From an uncultured Paracoccaceae bacterium (GTDB taxonomy: Bacteria > Pseudomonadota > Alphaproteobacteria > Rhodobacterales > Rhodobacteraceae), in the NCBI GenBank assembly GCA_947500775.1, contig CANMTD010000002.1, forward strand, positions 248,001-312,000: a stretch of DNA of 64,000 nucleotides. The letters run 5' to 3'. The position numbers were made by a program, and so were the translations under genes. The notes beneath the pieces are model-generated. The model was not told the origin of the DNA. It ran no database searches and saw only the letters and a program-made list of their open reading frames with translations. Shown in pieces: positions 8,019 to 16,033 of the stretch. Each line of letters begins with the position of its first letter. The stretch's first letter is position 1.

Positions 8019-8524
8019 TGCGCTGCCCCGGATTGCGCCGCGCTGACGCGCGGCGCGGTGCCTCCGGCGGGAGTATTTTGCCAAAAAGAAACCAGGCGGG
8101 CAGGGGGACAGGCAATGATCGTGTTGCCGTGTTGGCGAAAAGGCCATTGTCATTCCCTGTCAACTGCCGCTAAGGTCGCCAGACGGCAGGTTGCATTTTC
8201 ATTTTGCGACTCTGCCCCACTCAGTTTTGCTGTTTTTCGTGCCGTTGAGGTAAAGACACCCAAGCCGCGAAAACAGACCGACCGGCCAATGTGGCCTAAC
8301 AGATTGACCTGATCCGGTATCCCGGCAGGCTTTACCAATGGGTGCCGATAACGGCATCGGAGACAAACCGCGATGGAACGCGTGAGCACGGACAGGCACA
8401 GAACGAGCAGGCTTAAGGCCGCTTGCGCATGCCCCGTTGCACACCCCCACGCCCAAACAAGACACCACCCGCAACGTCATGGCCCGCCCGGGTCAAGGCG
8501 CGTGCCGCGGTGCAAAGAGATACA
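8019..8524 (+). promoter_or_regulatory. Long intergenic/leader region upstream of RNase E
   Basis: This 506-bp gene-free stretch separates dctD from rne. It holds a strong GC-rich hairpin near 8035-8056, then a moderately AT-rich block (about 8190-8290) that could contain the rne promoter, then about 250 nt of likely 5' leader. In E. coli the rne leader mediates autoregulation by RNase E; a similar role here is inference. No ORF is supported. Confidence 0.5.
8035..8091. repeat. Hairpin plus GCCTCCGGCGGGAGTATTTT-type intergenic motif
   Basis: A perfect 9-bp hairpin (GCGCCGCGC-TGAC-GCGCGGCGC, 8035-8056) is followed by a CCTCCGGCGGGAGTATTTTG motif and an A-rich tail. I recall this motif as a frequent intergenic sequence after genes in Rhodobacterales genomes, but only one copy is seen in this window. 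It may act as a dctBD terminator or be a dispersed repeat. Confidence 0.45.
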
Positions 8525-11260
8525 ATGGCTAAAAAAATGCTTATCGACGCCACCCACCCGGAGGAATGCCGGGTTGTGGTGGTTGACGGAAACAAGGTTG
8601 ATGAATTTGACTTTGAAAGCGTCAACAAACGCCAGCTAGCTGGCAACATCTATCTGGCAAAGGTGACACGGGTCGAACCGTCGCTTCAGGCGGCTTTTGT
8701 CGACTACGGCGGGAACCGTCACGGGTTTCTGGCCTTTTCGGAAATCCACCCCGATTATTATCAAATTCCCACCGCGGATCGCGAAGCCTTGCTGGCCGAG
8801 GAACGCGCCTATGCCAAGGCGATGGAAGAGGACGAACCCAAAGAGGGCGGCAAATCGCGTTCCCGTTCCCGATCCCGGTCGCGCGGACGGTCCAAGGCGG
8901 AAAAGGCCAAGACCGATGATGCGGTTGAAACCCGCGAGCTGAGCGATAGCATCTCGGGGATGGATGTTGTCGATCTGGGCGAAGATACCGATCCGCTGGG
9001 CGACAATCTTGAACCGGCGGAGGGTGCCGAAAAGGCGCCTGAGGCCGAGGTGACCGCAGATACGCCGAATGAGGCCGAGGCGGGCGACACCCCCGTGACC
9101 GAGCAGGCCGAGGCCACCACCGAGGCGGCGGCAGCAGCCCCGGCTGACGAGGCCAAGGAGACCGAAGAGGCCGGCGAAACCGCAGAGTCTGGCGAAACCG
9201 CAGAGGCCGCAGAGGATGCGGCCGAAGGCGAAGAAGGTGACGCCACCGCCGAAAGCGACGCGGATGATGACGCTGACGATGCGCCGGTGCTGGATGCCAC
9301 GGAGCGCGACGAAGACATCGAATCTGTCGCCGACGAGGATGTGACCGAAGAAATCCGCCCCCGCAAACCCCGCGCGCGGCGGTATAAAATTCAAGAGGTC
9401 GTCAAGGTCCGTCAGATCCTGCTGGTGCAGGTCGTCAAGGAAGAGCGCGGCAACAAGGGTGCCGCCCTGACCACCTATCTGTCGCTGGCAGGCCGCTATT
9501 GTGTGTTGATGCCCAACACCGCCCGTGGCGGCGGCATCAGCCGCAAGATCACCAATGCCGTTGACCGCAAGAAGCTGAAAGAGATCGCAGGCGAGATCGA
9601 GGTGCCCGAAGGCGCCGGTCTGATCGTGCGGACCGCAGGTGCCAAACGCACCAAGGCCGAGATCAAGCGCGACTATGAATACCTGCAACGCCTGTGGGAA
9701 CAGATCCGCGAGCTGACGTTGAAATCCATCGCGCCCGCCCCCGTCTATGAAGAGGGCAACCTGATCAAACGGACGATCCGCGACCTGTATAACCGCGAGA
9801 TCGACGAGGTTCTGGTCGAGGGCGAGGCCGGGTATCGCGTGGCCAAGGACTTCATGAAAATGATCATGCCGTCCCACGCCAAGAACGTGAAACACTATAC
9901 CGAAGCGATGCCGCTGTTCGCGCGGTTCCAGGTGGAAAGCTACCTGAACTCGATGTTCAACCCGACGGTTCAGTTGAAGTCGGGCGGCTATATCGTGATC
10001 GGCGTGACCGAGGCCCTGGTGGCGATCGACGTCAACTCAGGGAGGGCGACCAAGGAAGGCTCGATCGAGGATACCGCGACCAAGACCAACCTTGAAGCCG
10101 CCGAAGAGGTGGCCCGCCAGCTGCGCCTGCGCGATCTGGCCGGTCTGATCGTCATCGATTTCATCGACATGGAAGAGCGCCGCAACAATTCCGCCGTCGA
10201 GAAAAAGCTGAAAGACAAGCTGAAAAACGACCGCGCCCGTATTCAGGTGGGCCGCATTTCCGGCTTTGGTCTGATGGAAATGTCGCGGCAACGTCTGCGC
10301 CCCGGCATGATCGAGGCGACGACCCAGCCGTGCCCGGTCTGTCATGGCACCGGGTTGATCCGGTCGGATGACAATCTGGCGCTCAGCGTGTTGCGCCAGC
10401 TGGAAGAAGAGGGCGTGCGCGGCCGGTCGAAAGAGCTTTTGCTGAAGGCGCCGGTGGGCATCGTCAATTTCCTGATGAACCAGAAACGCGAACATATCGC
10501 CCAGATCGAAGCACGCTATGGCATCTCGGTCCGGGTCGAGGCCGATCCGATGCTGGTCAGCCCCGATTTTTCGATCGAACGGTTCAAAACGGCGACCCGC
10601 CATGTGCCCGATGTGATCGCGCCGGTGATTTCGATCGATACCTCGGATATGCCCGATCTGGTCGAAGAGGATGAGGCCGAGGTTGTCGAAGCCGACAGCG
10701 AAGAAACCCAGGCACCCAAAAAGCGCCGCCGCCGGCGTCGTCGCAAGAAAAGCGGCAATGGCAATGGCGAACAGTCGGACGCCAACGAGGGCGACAAAGA
10801 CGCGGCCGGAGCAGAGGCAGAGGGGGGCGACACCCCGTCCGACGCCCCCGCCGAGGCAACCGAGCCCGCAGCGGAACCCGCAACCGACGAGGCGCCCAAA
10901 AAGAAAACGCGCACCCGGTCGAGATCGCGAAGCCGGAAAAAAGATACGGCTGTCGCGGCTGACGCCACGACCGAGGCCGCGGTTACAGAGCCGGTCGCAG
11001 AGGCCGCAGCCGAGCCGGTCGCAGAGGCGGAACCCGCCCCCGAAGCCGAGCCCGTCGTGGCCGAGCCTCCGGTCGAACCGGTTGCAGCCGAGCCCGTGGC
11101 GGAACCCGAACCCGAGCCCGTGGCGGAACCCGAACCCGAGCCCGTGGTCGCGTCCAAACCCGAGCCGGTCGCCGAAAAGGCGCCGGAACTGGTGGCCGAG
11201 GCCGAACCCGAAGATCCCAACAAGCCCAAGCGCCGCGGCTGGTGGTCGCTGGGACGCTGA
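8525..11260 (+). CDS. rne: Ribonuclease E
   Basis: This 911-residue endoribonuclease is the probable degradosome scaffold. The catalytic half has an S1 domain interrupted at about residues 95-285 by an acidic Ala/Glu-rich insert with an RS-repeat start. The two magnesium-binding aspartates are in IDVNSGRATKEG (Asp502) and IVIDFIDME (Asp545), 43 apart as in E. coli (303/346). The Zn-link is CPVCHGTG (about 603). The C-terminal 240 residues are disordered: an Arg-rich patch KKRRRRRRRKK, then EPVAEPEPEPVA-type repeats, typical RNA- and partner-binding tails. The ATG at 8525 is chosen because homology begins at MAKKMLIDATHPEE. Confidence 0.95.
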   Translation: MAKKMLIDATHPEECRVVVVDGNKVDEFDFESVNKRQLAGNIYLAKVTRVEPSLQAAFVDYGGNRHGFLAFSEIHPDYYQIPTADREALLAEERAYAKAMEEDEPKEGGKSRSRSRSRSRGRSKAEKAKTDDAVETRELSDSISGMDVVDLGEDTDPLGDNLEPAEGAEKAPEAEVTADTPNEAEAGDTPVTEQAEATTEAAAAAPADEAKETEEAGETAESGETAEAAEDAAEGEEGDATAESDADDDADDAPVLDATERDEDIESVADEDVTEEIRPRKPRARRYKIQEVVKVRQILLVQVVKEERGNKGAALTTYLSLAGRYCVLMPNTARGGGISRKITNAVDRKKLKEIAGEIEVPEGAGLIVRTAGAKRTKAEIKRDYEYLQRLWEQIRELTLKSIAPAPVYEEGNLIKRTIRDLYNREIDEVLVEGEAGYRVAKDFMKMIMPSHAKNVKHYTEAMPLFARFQVESYLNSMFNPTVQLKSGGYIVIGVTEALVAIDVNSGRATKEGSIEDTATKTNLEAAEEVARQLRLRDLAGLIVIDFIDMEERRNNSAVEKKLKDKLKNDRARIQVGRISGFGLMEMSRQRLRPGMIEATTQPCPVCHGTGLIRSDDNLALSVLRQLEEEGVRGRSKELLLKAPVGIVNFLMNQKREHIAQIEARYGISVRVEADPMLVSPDFSIERFKTATRHVPDVIAPVISIDTSDMPDLVEEDEAEVVEADSEETQAPKKRRRRRRRKKSGNGNGEQSDANEGDKDAAGAEAEGGDTPSDAPAEATEPAAEPATDEAPKKKTRTRSRSRSRKKDTAVAADATTEAAVTEPVAEAAAEPVAEAEPAPEAEPVVAEPPVEPVAAEPVAEPEPEPVAEPEPEPVVASKPEPVAEKAPELVAEAEPEDPNKPKRRGWWSLGR

Positions 11261-11266
11261 TCTGAT

Positions 11267-11297
11267 AAAACGCCGGGCCAATCAGCCCGGCGTTTTT
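11267..11297 (+). terminator. Rho-independent terminator after rne
   Basis: A perfect 8-bp stem CGCCGGGC/GCCCGGCG with a 6-nt loop is followed by five T residues. It begins within 15 bp of the rne stop codon. Confidence 0.9.
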
Positions 11298-11398
11298 CGT
11301 TGGTGTTGCCTGTGTGACATCCTGTCCACGCAATTGTGAGCCGCCATGGCGTGACCTTGCCTGCGTGCTGGTCTATGCCGGGGACAAAGGGATCGGAT

Positions 11399-12154
11399 AT
11401 GTTCGGAATAGAGATTATCGACGCAGGGCTGTTGCCCGCCATGCTGGTGGCGCTGGTCGCCGGATTGCTGAGCTTCCTCAGCCCCTGCGTCCTGCCGATC
11501 GTTCCGCCCTATCTGGCCTATATGAGCGGCATCAGCATGACCGAACTGGGCGGGGACGAAGCCGCCGCACGACGTCGCGCGACGCTGAGTGCGCTGTTCT
11601 TCGTGCTGGGCCTGTCGACGGTGTTTCTGTTCCTGGGCTTCACCGCCTCGGCCTTTGGGGCGTTTTTCCTGCAAAACAGCGATTGGTTCAACACGGCCGC
11701 AGGCGTGATCGTGATGATCTTCGGCGCGCATTTCGTGGGGGCGATCCGCATTCCGTTCCTGAACTCCGAGGCGCGGCTGGATGCGGGCGACCGGGGCGGA
11801 TCGGCCTTTGGCGCCTATGTGCTGGGGCTGGCCTTTGCCTTTGGCTGGACGCCTTGTATCGGCCCGCAACTGGGCGCGATCCTGACCATGGCCGCATCCG
11901 AGGCCAGCGTCGCACGCGGCACGCTGTTGCTGGCGGTCTATGCGGCGGGGCTGGGCATTCCGTTCCTGTTGGTGGCGGCGTTCTTCCCGCGTCTGACCGG
12001 CGTCATGGGCTGGATGAAGCGCCACATGGAACAGATCGAGCGGATCATGGGGCTGCTTTTGTGGACCATCGGGTTGCTGATGCTGACCGGTGGCTTTGCC
12101 AGATTTTCCTATTGGCTGCTGGAAACCTTTCCGGCGCTCGCCGCTTTGGGCTGA
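11399..12154 (+). CDS. ccdA: CcdA-type cytochrome c biogenesis / thiol-disulfide transporter
   Basis: The 251-residue protein has six predicted transmembrane helices. The two conserved cysteines lie in LSFLSPCVLPIVPPYLAY (helix 1) and FGWTPCIGPQLGAI (helix 4). CcdA proteins pass electrons from cytoplasmic thioredoxin to periplasmic thioredoxin-like partners for cytochrome c maturation or disulfide isomerisation. A reading frame extends 63 bp upstream, but MFGIEIIDAGLLPAML at 11399 is the family-like N-terminus. No partner thioredoxin gene is adjacent. Confidence 0.92.
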   Translation: MFGIEIIDAGLLPAMLVALVAGLLSFLSPCVLPIVPPYLAYMSGISMTELGGDEAAARRRATLSALFFVLGLSTVFLFLGFTASAFGAFFLQNSDWFNTAAGVIVMIFGAHFVGAIRIPFLNSEARLDAGDRGGSAFGAYVLGLAFAFGWTPCIGPQLGAILTMAASEASVARGTLLLAVYAAGLGIPFLLVAAFFPRLTGVMGWMKRHMEQIERIMGLLLWTIGLLMLTGGFARFSYWLLETFPALAALG

Positions 12155-12215
12155 ATGACTTACCATCGCGTCAGACTATCGCTATGATTGCGCGCAAAGC
12201 AACGCGCGGGCAGCA

Positions 12216-13427
12216 ATGGCAGGCACTCAGGACGAAGGGGTAAGGCGACGCCGGGTGTTTTACATTCCGGGCTACGATCCCATTCCCCCCCGGCGCTACC
12301 GCGAACTTTACCGAACAGAATCCGCCGCGCAGGCGGGGATATCCGGGTATCGGATCGCAGTGCAGGCGAAACAGGGCGATGGCCCCTATGGCTGGCATGT
12401 CGCGGCGCAGATCGACGGGGCCGAGGTTCACAGCGATATCGAAGTTCTGGTCTGGTCCGACATCGTGCGCGCCTCGATGGACAAGGGGTTGCTGGCGACC
12501 TATGGCGCGCTGATCCGCACCGCGTGGATCTATCTGGCCTCGGGTGCGCTGTTCCGGCTGGCGCGGCTGCGCAAGGGGCCGTTGCTGGCCGCCCTTTATC
12601 CGGTGGCGATGCTGTTGGGGCAGCTGATGCTGGCGCTGGGTCTGGCGTGGGTGTTGGGCGCGTTGCTGGCGCTGACCGGGGTGCCCGGGATCGGGTGGCT
12701 GGGGCTGGCGGCGGTCTGGCCGATGCTGGCGTGGTTCCGCAAACAGGACGGCCGGGTCTATGCCTATTACCTGATGCATGACTACGCCTATTCGGCCCGC
12801 TGGAAGGGGGCAATTCCACCGCCGCTGACCGCGCGGATGGCCGAGTTCGGCACACAGATCGCGGCAGCACTGGACAGCGACGTAGACGAGGTGCTGGTGG
12901 TCGGCCATTCCTCGGGCGCGCATCTGGCGATCTCGATCCTGTCCGATCTGCTGCGGGACCGCGCGCCGGGGCAGGGCGGGCCGGTGCTGTCGTTCCTGTC
13001 GCTGGGGCAGGTGGTGCCGATGGTGTCGTTCCTGCCGGATGCCGGGCGGCTGCGCGCCGATCTGCAGTTTCTGGCGGGACAACAGGCGATGCCCTGGGTC
13101 GATATCACCGCCCCCGGCGACGGCTGCGCCTTTGCCCTGTGCGATCCGGTCGCGGTTACAGGGGTTGCCCCGGCGCAGAAACACTGGCCGCTGGTGCTGT
13201 CGGGGGCCTTTACCAAGACCCTGTCGCCCGAACGGTGGAAGGAGCTGCGCTGGCGGTTTTTCCGGCTGCATTTCCAGTATCTTTGCGCCTTTGACCGGCC
13301 GGGGGCCTATGATTATTTCCAGATCACCGCCGGGCCGATGACCCTGGCCGACCGTTTTGCCGGGCGCGCCCCATCGCAAAGCCGGATTGAAACCCCAACC
13401 TCGGGCTATCGGAGCATGACACCGTGA
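12216..13427 (+). CDS. Membrane alpha/beta-hydrolase-like protein
   Basis: The 403-residue protein opens with RRRVFYIPGYDPIPPRRYRE, resembling the first strand and oxyanion region of alpha/beta hydrolases. It has two or three hydrophobic segments at about residues 105-175 and a nucleophile elbow VVGHSSGAHLA with predicted catalytic Ser232. A late GPGAYDYF/HW region may contribute other active-site residues, but I cannot assign them. Its stop overlaps the P450 start by 4 bp (GTGA), so the two are probably translated together. Substrate unknown; lipid or ester hydrolysis linked to the oxygenase is inference. Confidence 0.7.
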   Translation: MAGTQDEGVRRRRVFYIPGYDPIPPRRYRELYRTESAAQAGISGYRIAVQAKQGDGPYGWHVAAQIDGAEVHSDIEVLVWSDIVRASMDKGLLATYGALIRTAWIYLASGALFRLARLRKGPLLAALYPVAMLLGQLMLALGLAWVLGALLALTGVPGIGWLGLAAVWPMLAWFRKQDGRVYAYYLMHDYAYSARWKGAIPPPLTARMAEFGTQIAAALDSDVDEVLVVGHSSGAHLAISILSDLLRDRAPGQGGPVLSFLSLGQVVPMVSFLPDAGRLRADLQFLAGQQAMPWVDITAPGDGCAFALCDPVAVTGVAPAQKHWPLVLSGAFTKTLSPERWKELRWRFFRLHFQYLCAFDRPGAYDYFQITAGPMTLADRFAGRAPSQSRIETPTSGYRSMTP

Positions 13428-14776
13428 TCCGCCCGCCCAAACCCGCCAGCCGCCCGGAAAAAGTGTCGTTCTGGCGCTATCTGCGGCTGTTCCGGGCCGA
13501 TATCCTGTCGGCCCAGCCTGCCAAGCTGTACCGCGCCAAGATGGCCGTGTTCCGCACACCGTTTTTCCGGTCCTACCTGCTGAACCAGCCCGATCTGATC
13601 CGCACCGTTCTGAAAGAACGCCCCATGGATTTCCCCAAATCGGACCGGATCAGCGAAGGGCTGCGGCCGCTGTTGGGCGATGCGGTGTTCCTGACCAATG
13701 GCGCCACATGGCAACGCCAGCGACGGATCATCGATCCCGCGTTCGAAGGCGGACGGCTGCGCGACAGTTTTCCCGCGATGGTCGCCGCCGGGCAGGGGGC
13801 CGTCGCGCGCCTGCCGGGGGGCGTGGTCGAGATCGAGGAACACGCCAGCCATGCCGCCGCGGATGTGATTTTCCGGACGCTGTTTTCGCTGCCGATCGAA
13901 GACCGGATCGCGACACAGGTGTTCACCCAGTTCCGCGCCTATCAGCGCAGCCAGCCGATCCTGAATCTGGCGGCCTTTGTCCCGATGCCCCGCTGGATGC
14001 CGCGCCTGCACCGGCGGCGCACCCGGCAGGCGGCCCGCGCCATTCGCGACCTGATCGCCGAACTGACCGCCCGCCGCATGGCCGAGATCAGCGCAGGCAC
14101 CGCGCCTGACGATCTGGCCACCAAGATCATGACCACGCCCGACCCGCAGACGGGAACCCGGTTTGACGTCGATGAAATGGTCGATCAGGTCGCGATCTTC
14201 TTTCTGGCCGGGCATGAAACCTCGGCCTCGGCGCTGTCCTGGGCGCTGTATCTGCTGGCCTGCGATCAGGATGCGCAGGACAGGGTGGCGGCCGAGGCGC
14301 AGGCCCTGGGCGCGGCCCCGTCGTTTTCGGACCTCGCGCGCCTGACCTTCACCCGAAATGTATTCCGCGAGGCGCTGCGGCTCTATCCGCCGGTGCCGAT
14401 GATGGTGCGCGAAACCACGCAGGCCGAAGCTTTTCGCGACCGCATCGCCCCGCGCGGCAGCCAGATCGTGCTGAGCCCGTGGCACCTGCACCGGCACAGC
14501 CTGTTGTGGGACACCCCGGATGAGTTCAACCCGGACAGGTACGAAACCGAGGCCGGCAAGACCTGTCTGCGTGACGCGTTCATTCCGTTTTCAGCAGGGC
14601 CGCGGGTCTGCCCCGGCGCAGGGTTCGCCATGGTCGAAGGGCCGCTGTTGCTGGCGCAGCTGATCGGTGCAAACCGCTTCGAAACGACGGGGGATATTCC
14701 GATTCCCGTGGCGCATCTGACGGTCCGGTCGCGGGACGGAATTTGGCTGAAAACCACGCCGCGCGGGCAAAAATAG
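13424..14776 (+). CDS. Cytochrome P450
   Basis: The 450-residue monooxygenase shows all P450 landmarks. The I-helix oxygen-binding motif is AGHET (residues 262-266), the K-helix ExxR is in FREALRLYPP, and the heme-ligand loop is FSAGPRVCPGAGFAMVEG with Cys396. The N-terminus lacks a membrane anchor, so it is soluble and needs separate ferredoxin/reductase partners, none of which lie nearby. The GTG start at 13424 overlaps the hydrolase stop. The spacious AGHETSASAL motif is of the CYP4/CYP102-like kind, but substrate cannot be inferred. Confidence 0.93.
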   Translation: MIRPPKPASRPEKVSFWRYLRLFRADILSAQPAKLYRAKMAVFRTPFFRSYLLNQPDLIRTVLKERPMDFPKSDRISEGLRPLLGDAVFLTNGATWQRQRRIIDPAFEGGRLRDSFPAMVAAGQGAVARLPGGVVEIEEHASHAAADVIFRTLFSLPIEDRIATQVFTQFRAYQRSQPILNLAAFVPMPRWMPRLHRRRTRQAARAIRDLIAELTARRMAEISAGTAPDDLATKIMTTPDPQTGTRFDVDEMVDQVAIFFLAGHETSASALSWALYLLACDQDAQDRVAAEAQALGAAPSFSDLARLTFTRNVFREALRLYPPVPMMVRETTQAEAFRDRIAPRGSQIVLSPWHLHRHSLLWDTPDEFNPDRYETEAGKTCLRDAFIPFSAGPRVCPGAGFAMVEGPLLLAQLIGANRFETTGDIPIPVAHLTVRSRDGIWLKTTPRGQK

Positions 14777-14958
14777 GCCATTCCCGGCATTTGTGACGTC
14801 GCGGAACTTTTTTGCCGAGCCTTCAATTAAACCTTTGCCAAACAAATACTTGCCTAATTTTGCAGCAGAATTGTGACAAAAACTTGTTGGCTTTCCCCTC
14901 ATCGGTGCAACCCCACGCCATTAAATCAAACTCAGCAAGATCATTCTGGGGGATTGGT

Positions 14959-15231
14959 ATGCAGTCTGACGATGAAATAGCCACGACGAACAATGCGGCC
15001 CGCAAGGCGTTTCGCATCGCGATTCCGGCATTCTTTATTCGTTCAGGCGCACGAACCGCCGAAGATTTCGACAACGAAGATGTGGATAAGGCACAGGCTG
15101 CAGAATACCGCAAAGTATTCGAAAGGGACCTGAAGGCCTTTGATTCCGTGGATTTCCGTCTGTCGCGGGCGGACCGTCACCTGGTCGACAAGACCCGCCA
15201 ACTGCGCGCTGCACTTTGCAAAAAACGCTAG
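14959..15231 (+). CDS. Small hypothetical protein with FRIAIPAF motif
   Basis: The 90-residue acidic protein starts MQSDDEIATTNNAARKAFRI. A short FRIAIPAFFIRSG stretch (about residues 17-30) is followed by a charged helical region. The upstream 180 bp are AT-rich and probably hold its own promoter. The ATG at 14959 follows GGGGGATTGGT. A related FRLAIPDFGF stretch occurs in the next small gene, so the two may belong to one family. I do not recognise a known domain; possible ties to the P450 are positional only. Confidence 0.6.
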   Translation: MQSDDEIATTNNAARKAFRIAIPAFFIRSGARTAEDFDNEDVDKAQAAEYRKVFERDLKAFDSVDFRLSRADRHLVDKTRQLRAALCKKR

Positions 15232-15244
15232 GCGAAGTTTCGCC
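15231..15244. terminator. Small hairpin after the 90-residue gene
   Basis: GGCGAA-GT-TTCGCC forms a 6-bp stem directly at the stop codon of the preceding gene. The downstream sequence has only TTGG, so termination is possible but weak. Confidence 0.35.
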
Positions 15245-15363
15245 TTGGCCTGCGCAGGGGCGCAAATCACTTGAAACGTTGATTGTTCCCGTTCATGCTA
15301 CAATTATAGGGAGAGTGGCGGTATTCTACTCGCCAATAGTGATGTCATTTTCGGGGGAAAGAC

Positions 15364-15627
15364 ATGCTTGCGAATATGGGACAGCCCGTCGTCGAGACAA
15401 CACAGCCTGAACAACCGCGCGCGCGGTTTCGTCTGGCCATTCCGGATTTTGGGTTCGCCCGCCCGTGGCTCGCGCGCAATCGCCGCGACCTGCGGATATC
15501 CAAAGATGAACTGCTCAGGATATTCGGGCCGGATTTGCGGGATCCCGGCAGATGCCCGGCTCCCTTGACCCGTGGCGAGCAGCGCCAGTTGCGCGACATG
15601 GCAAAGCTGCGCCAGGCCCTGATCTAA
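15364..15627 (+). CDS. Small hypothetical basic protein with FRLAIPDF motif
   Basis: The 87-residue protein starts MLANMGQPVVETTQPEQ and contains RFRLAIPDFGFARPWLARN (about residues 21-39), followed by an Arg/Lys-rich helical tail. A purine-rich GGGGGAAAG ribosome-binding site precedes the ATG. The motif echoes the FRIAIPAF stretch of the upstream gene. The end overlaps the converging RHH gene by 4 bp. No known function is recognised. Confidence 0.6.
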   Translation: MLANMGQPVVETTQPEQPRARFRLAIPDFGFARPWLARNRRDLRISKDELLRIFGPDLRDPGRCPAPLTRGEQRQLRDMAKLRQALI

Positions 15628-15857
15628 AGCGGTTGCTGGTCACGGGCCCGGTAATACGCCAACACGTACAGCCGGATCGCCGAGGCAAGGCCGGATTCGA
15701 TCCCGCGCTCTTCATCAATATCGGCGGCCAACTTATTGATTGCCAACCCTTTTGCCTTGGCGATCTCGCAGAATGCCTGCCAGAATTCATCCTCCAGCGA
15801 CACGCTGGTGCGATGCCCGCGCAGGGTCAGCGACCGTTTGACGGGCCGCCCGCTCAT
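15624..15857 (-). CDS. Ribbon-helix-helix domain protein (RHH_4 type)
   Basis: The 77-residue protein carries RSLTLRGHRTSVSLEDEFWQ, then a helix (AFCEIAKAKG) and a SAIRLYVLAYYR segment. This is the layout of the Rhodobacterales/alphaproteobacterial RHH_4 family of small predicted DNA-binding proteins. It overlaps the DUF4169 gene by an ATGA junction and is the third gene behind fumC, so it is likely co-transcribed with it. The target is unknown. Confidence 0.8.
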   Translation of the reverse strand: MSGRPVKRSLTLRGHRTSVSLEDEFWQAFCEIAKAKGLAINKLAADIDEERGIESGLASAIRLYVLAYYRARDQQPL

Positions 15858-16033
15858 GTCTTGTCGCGGCGGTGCGCGTCCAACCGGCTGCGGGCCTGTT
15901 CGGCCTGCGTTTCCTCAAGCTTTTTCTGTTCTTTGGTGCGGCCATGGCGGGCCGCATTCTGATCTGCCTCTGCGCGCCGCTCCTGGCGTTCGCGTGCCTT
16001 GCGGGCCGCGCGCAGATTGACAGGTTTCGCCAT
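15854..16033 (-). CDS. DUF4169 family small protein
   Basis: This 59-residue, highly charged protein reads [18 protein letters not shown] at the start and ends ARSRLDAHRRDKT. Both are hallmark sequences of DUF4169, found behind fumC in many Rhodobacterales. Its ATG overlaps the fumC stop (TGATG), and its stop overlaps the RHH gene start (ATGA). The protein is predicted to be one long helix; its role is unknown. Confidence 0.9.
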   Translation of the reverse strand: MAKPVNLRAARKARERQERRAEADQNAARHGRTKEQKKLEETQAEQARSRLDAHRRDKT

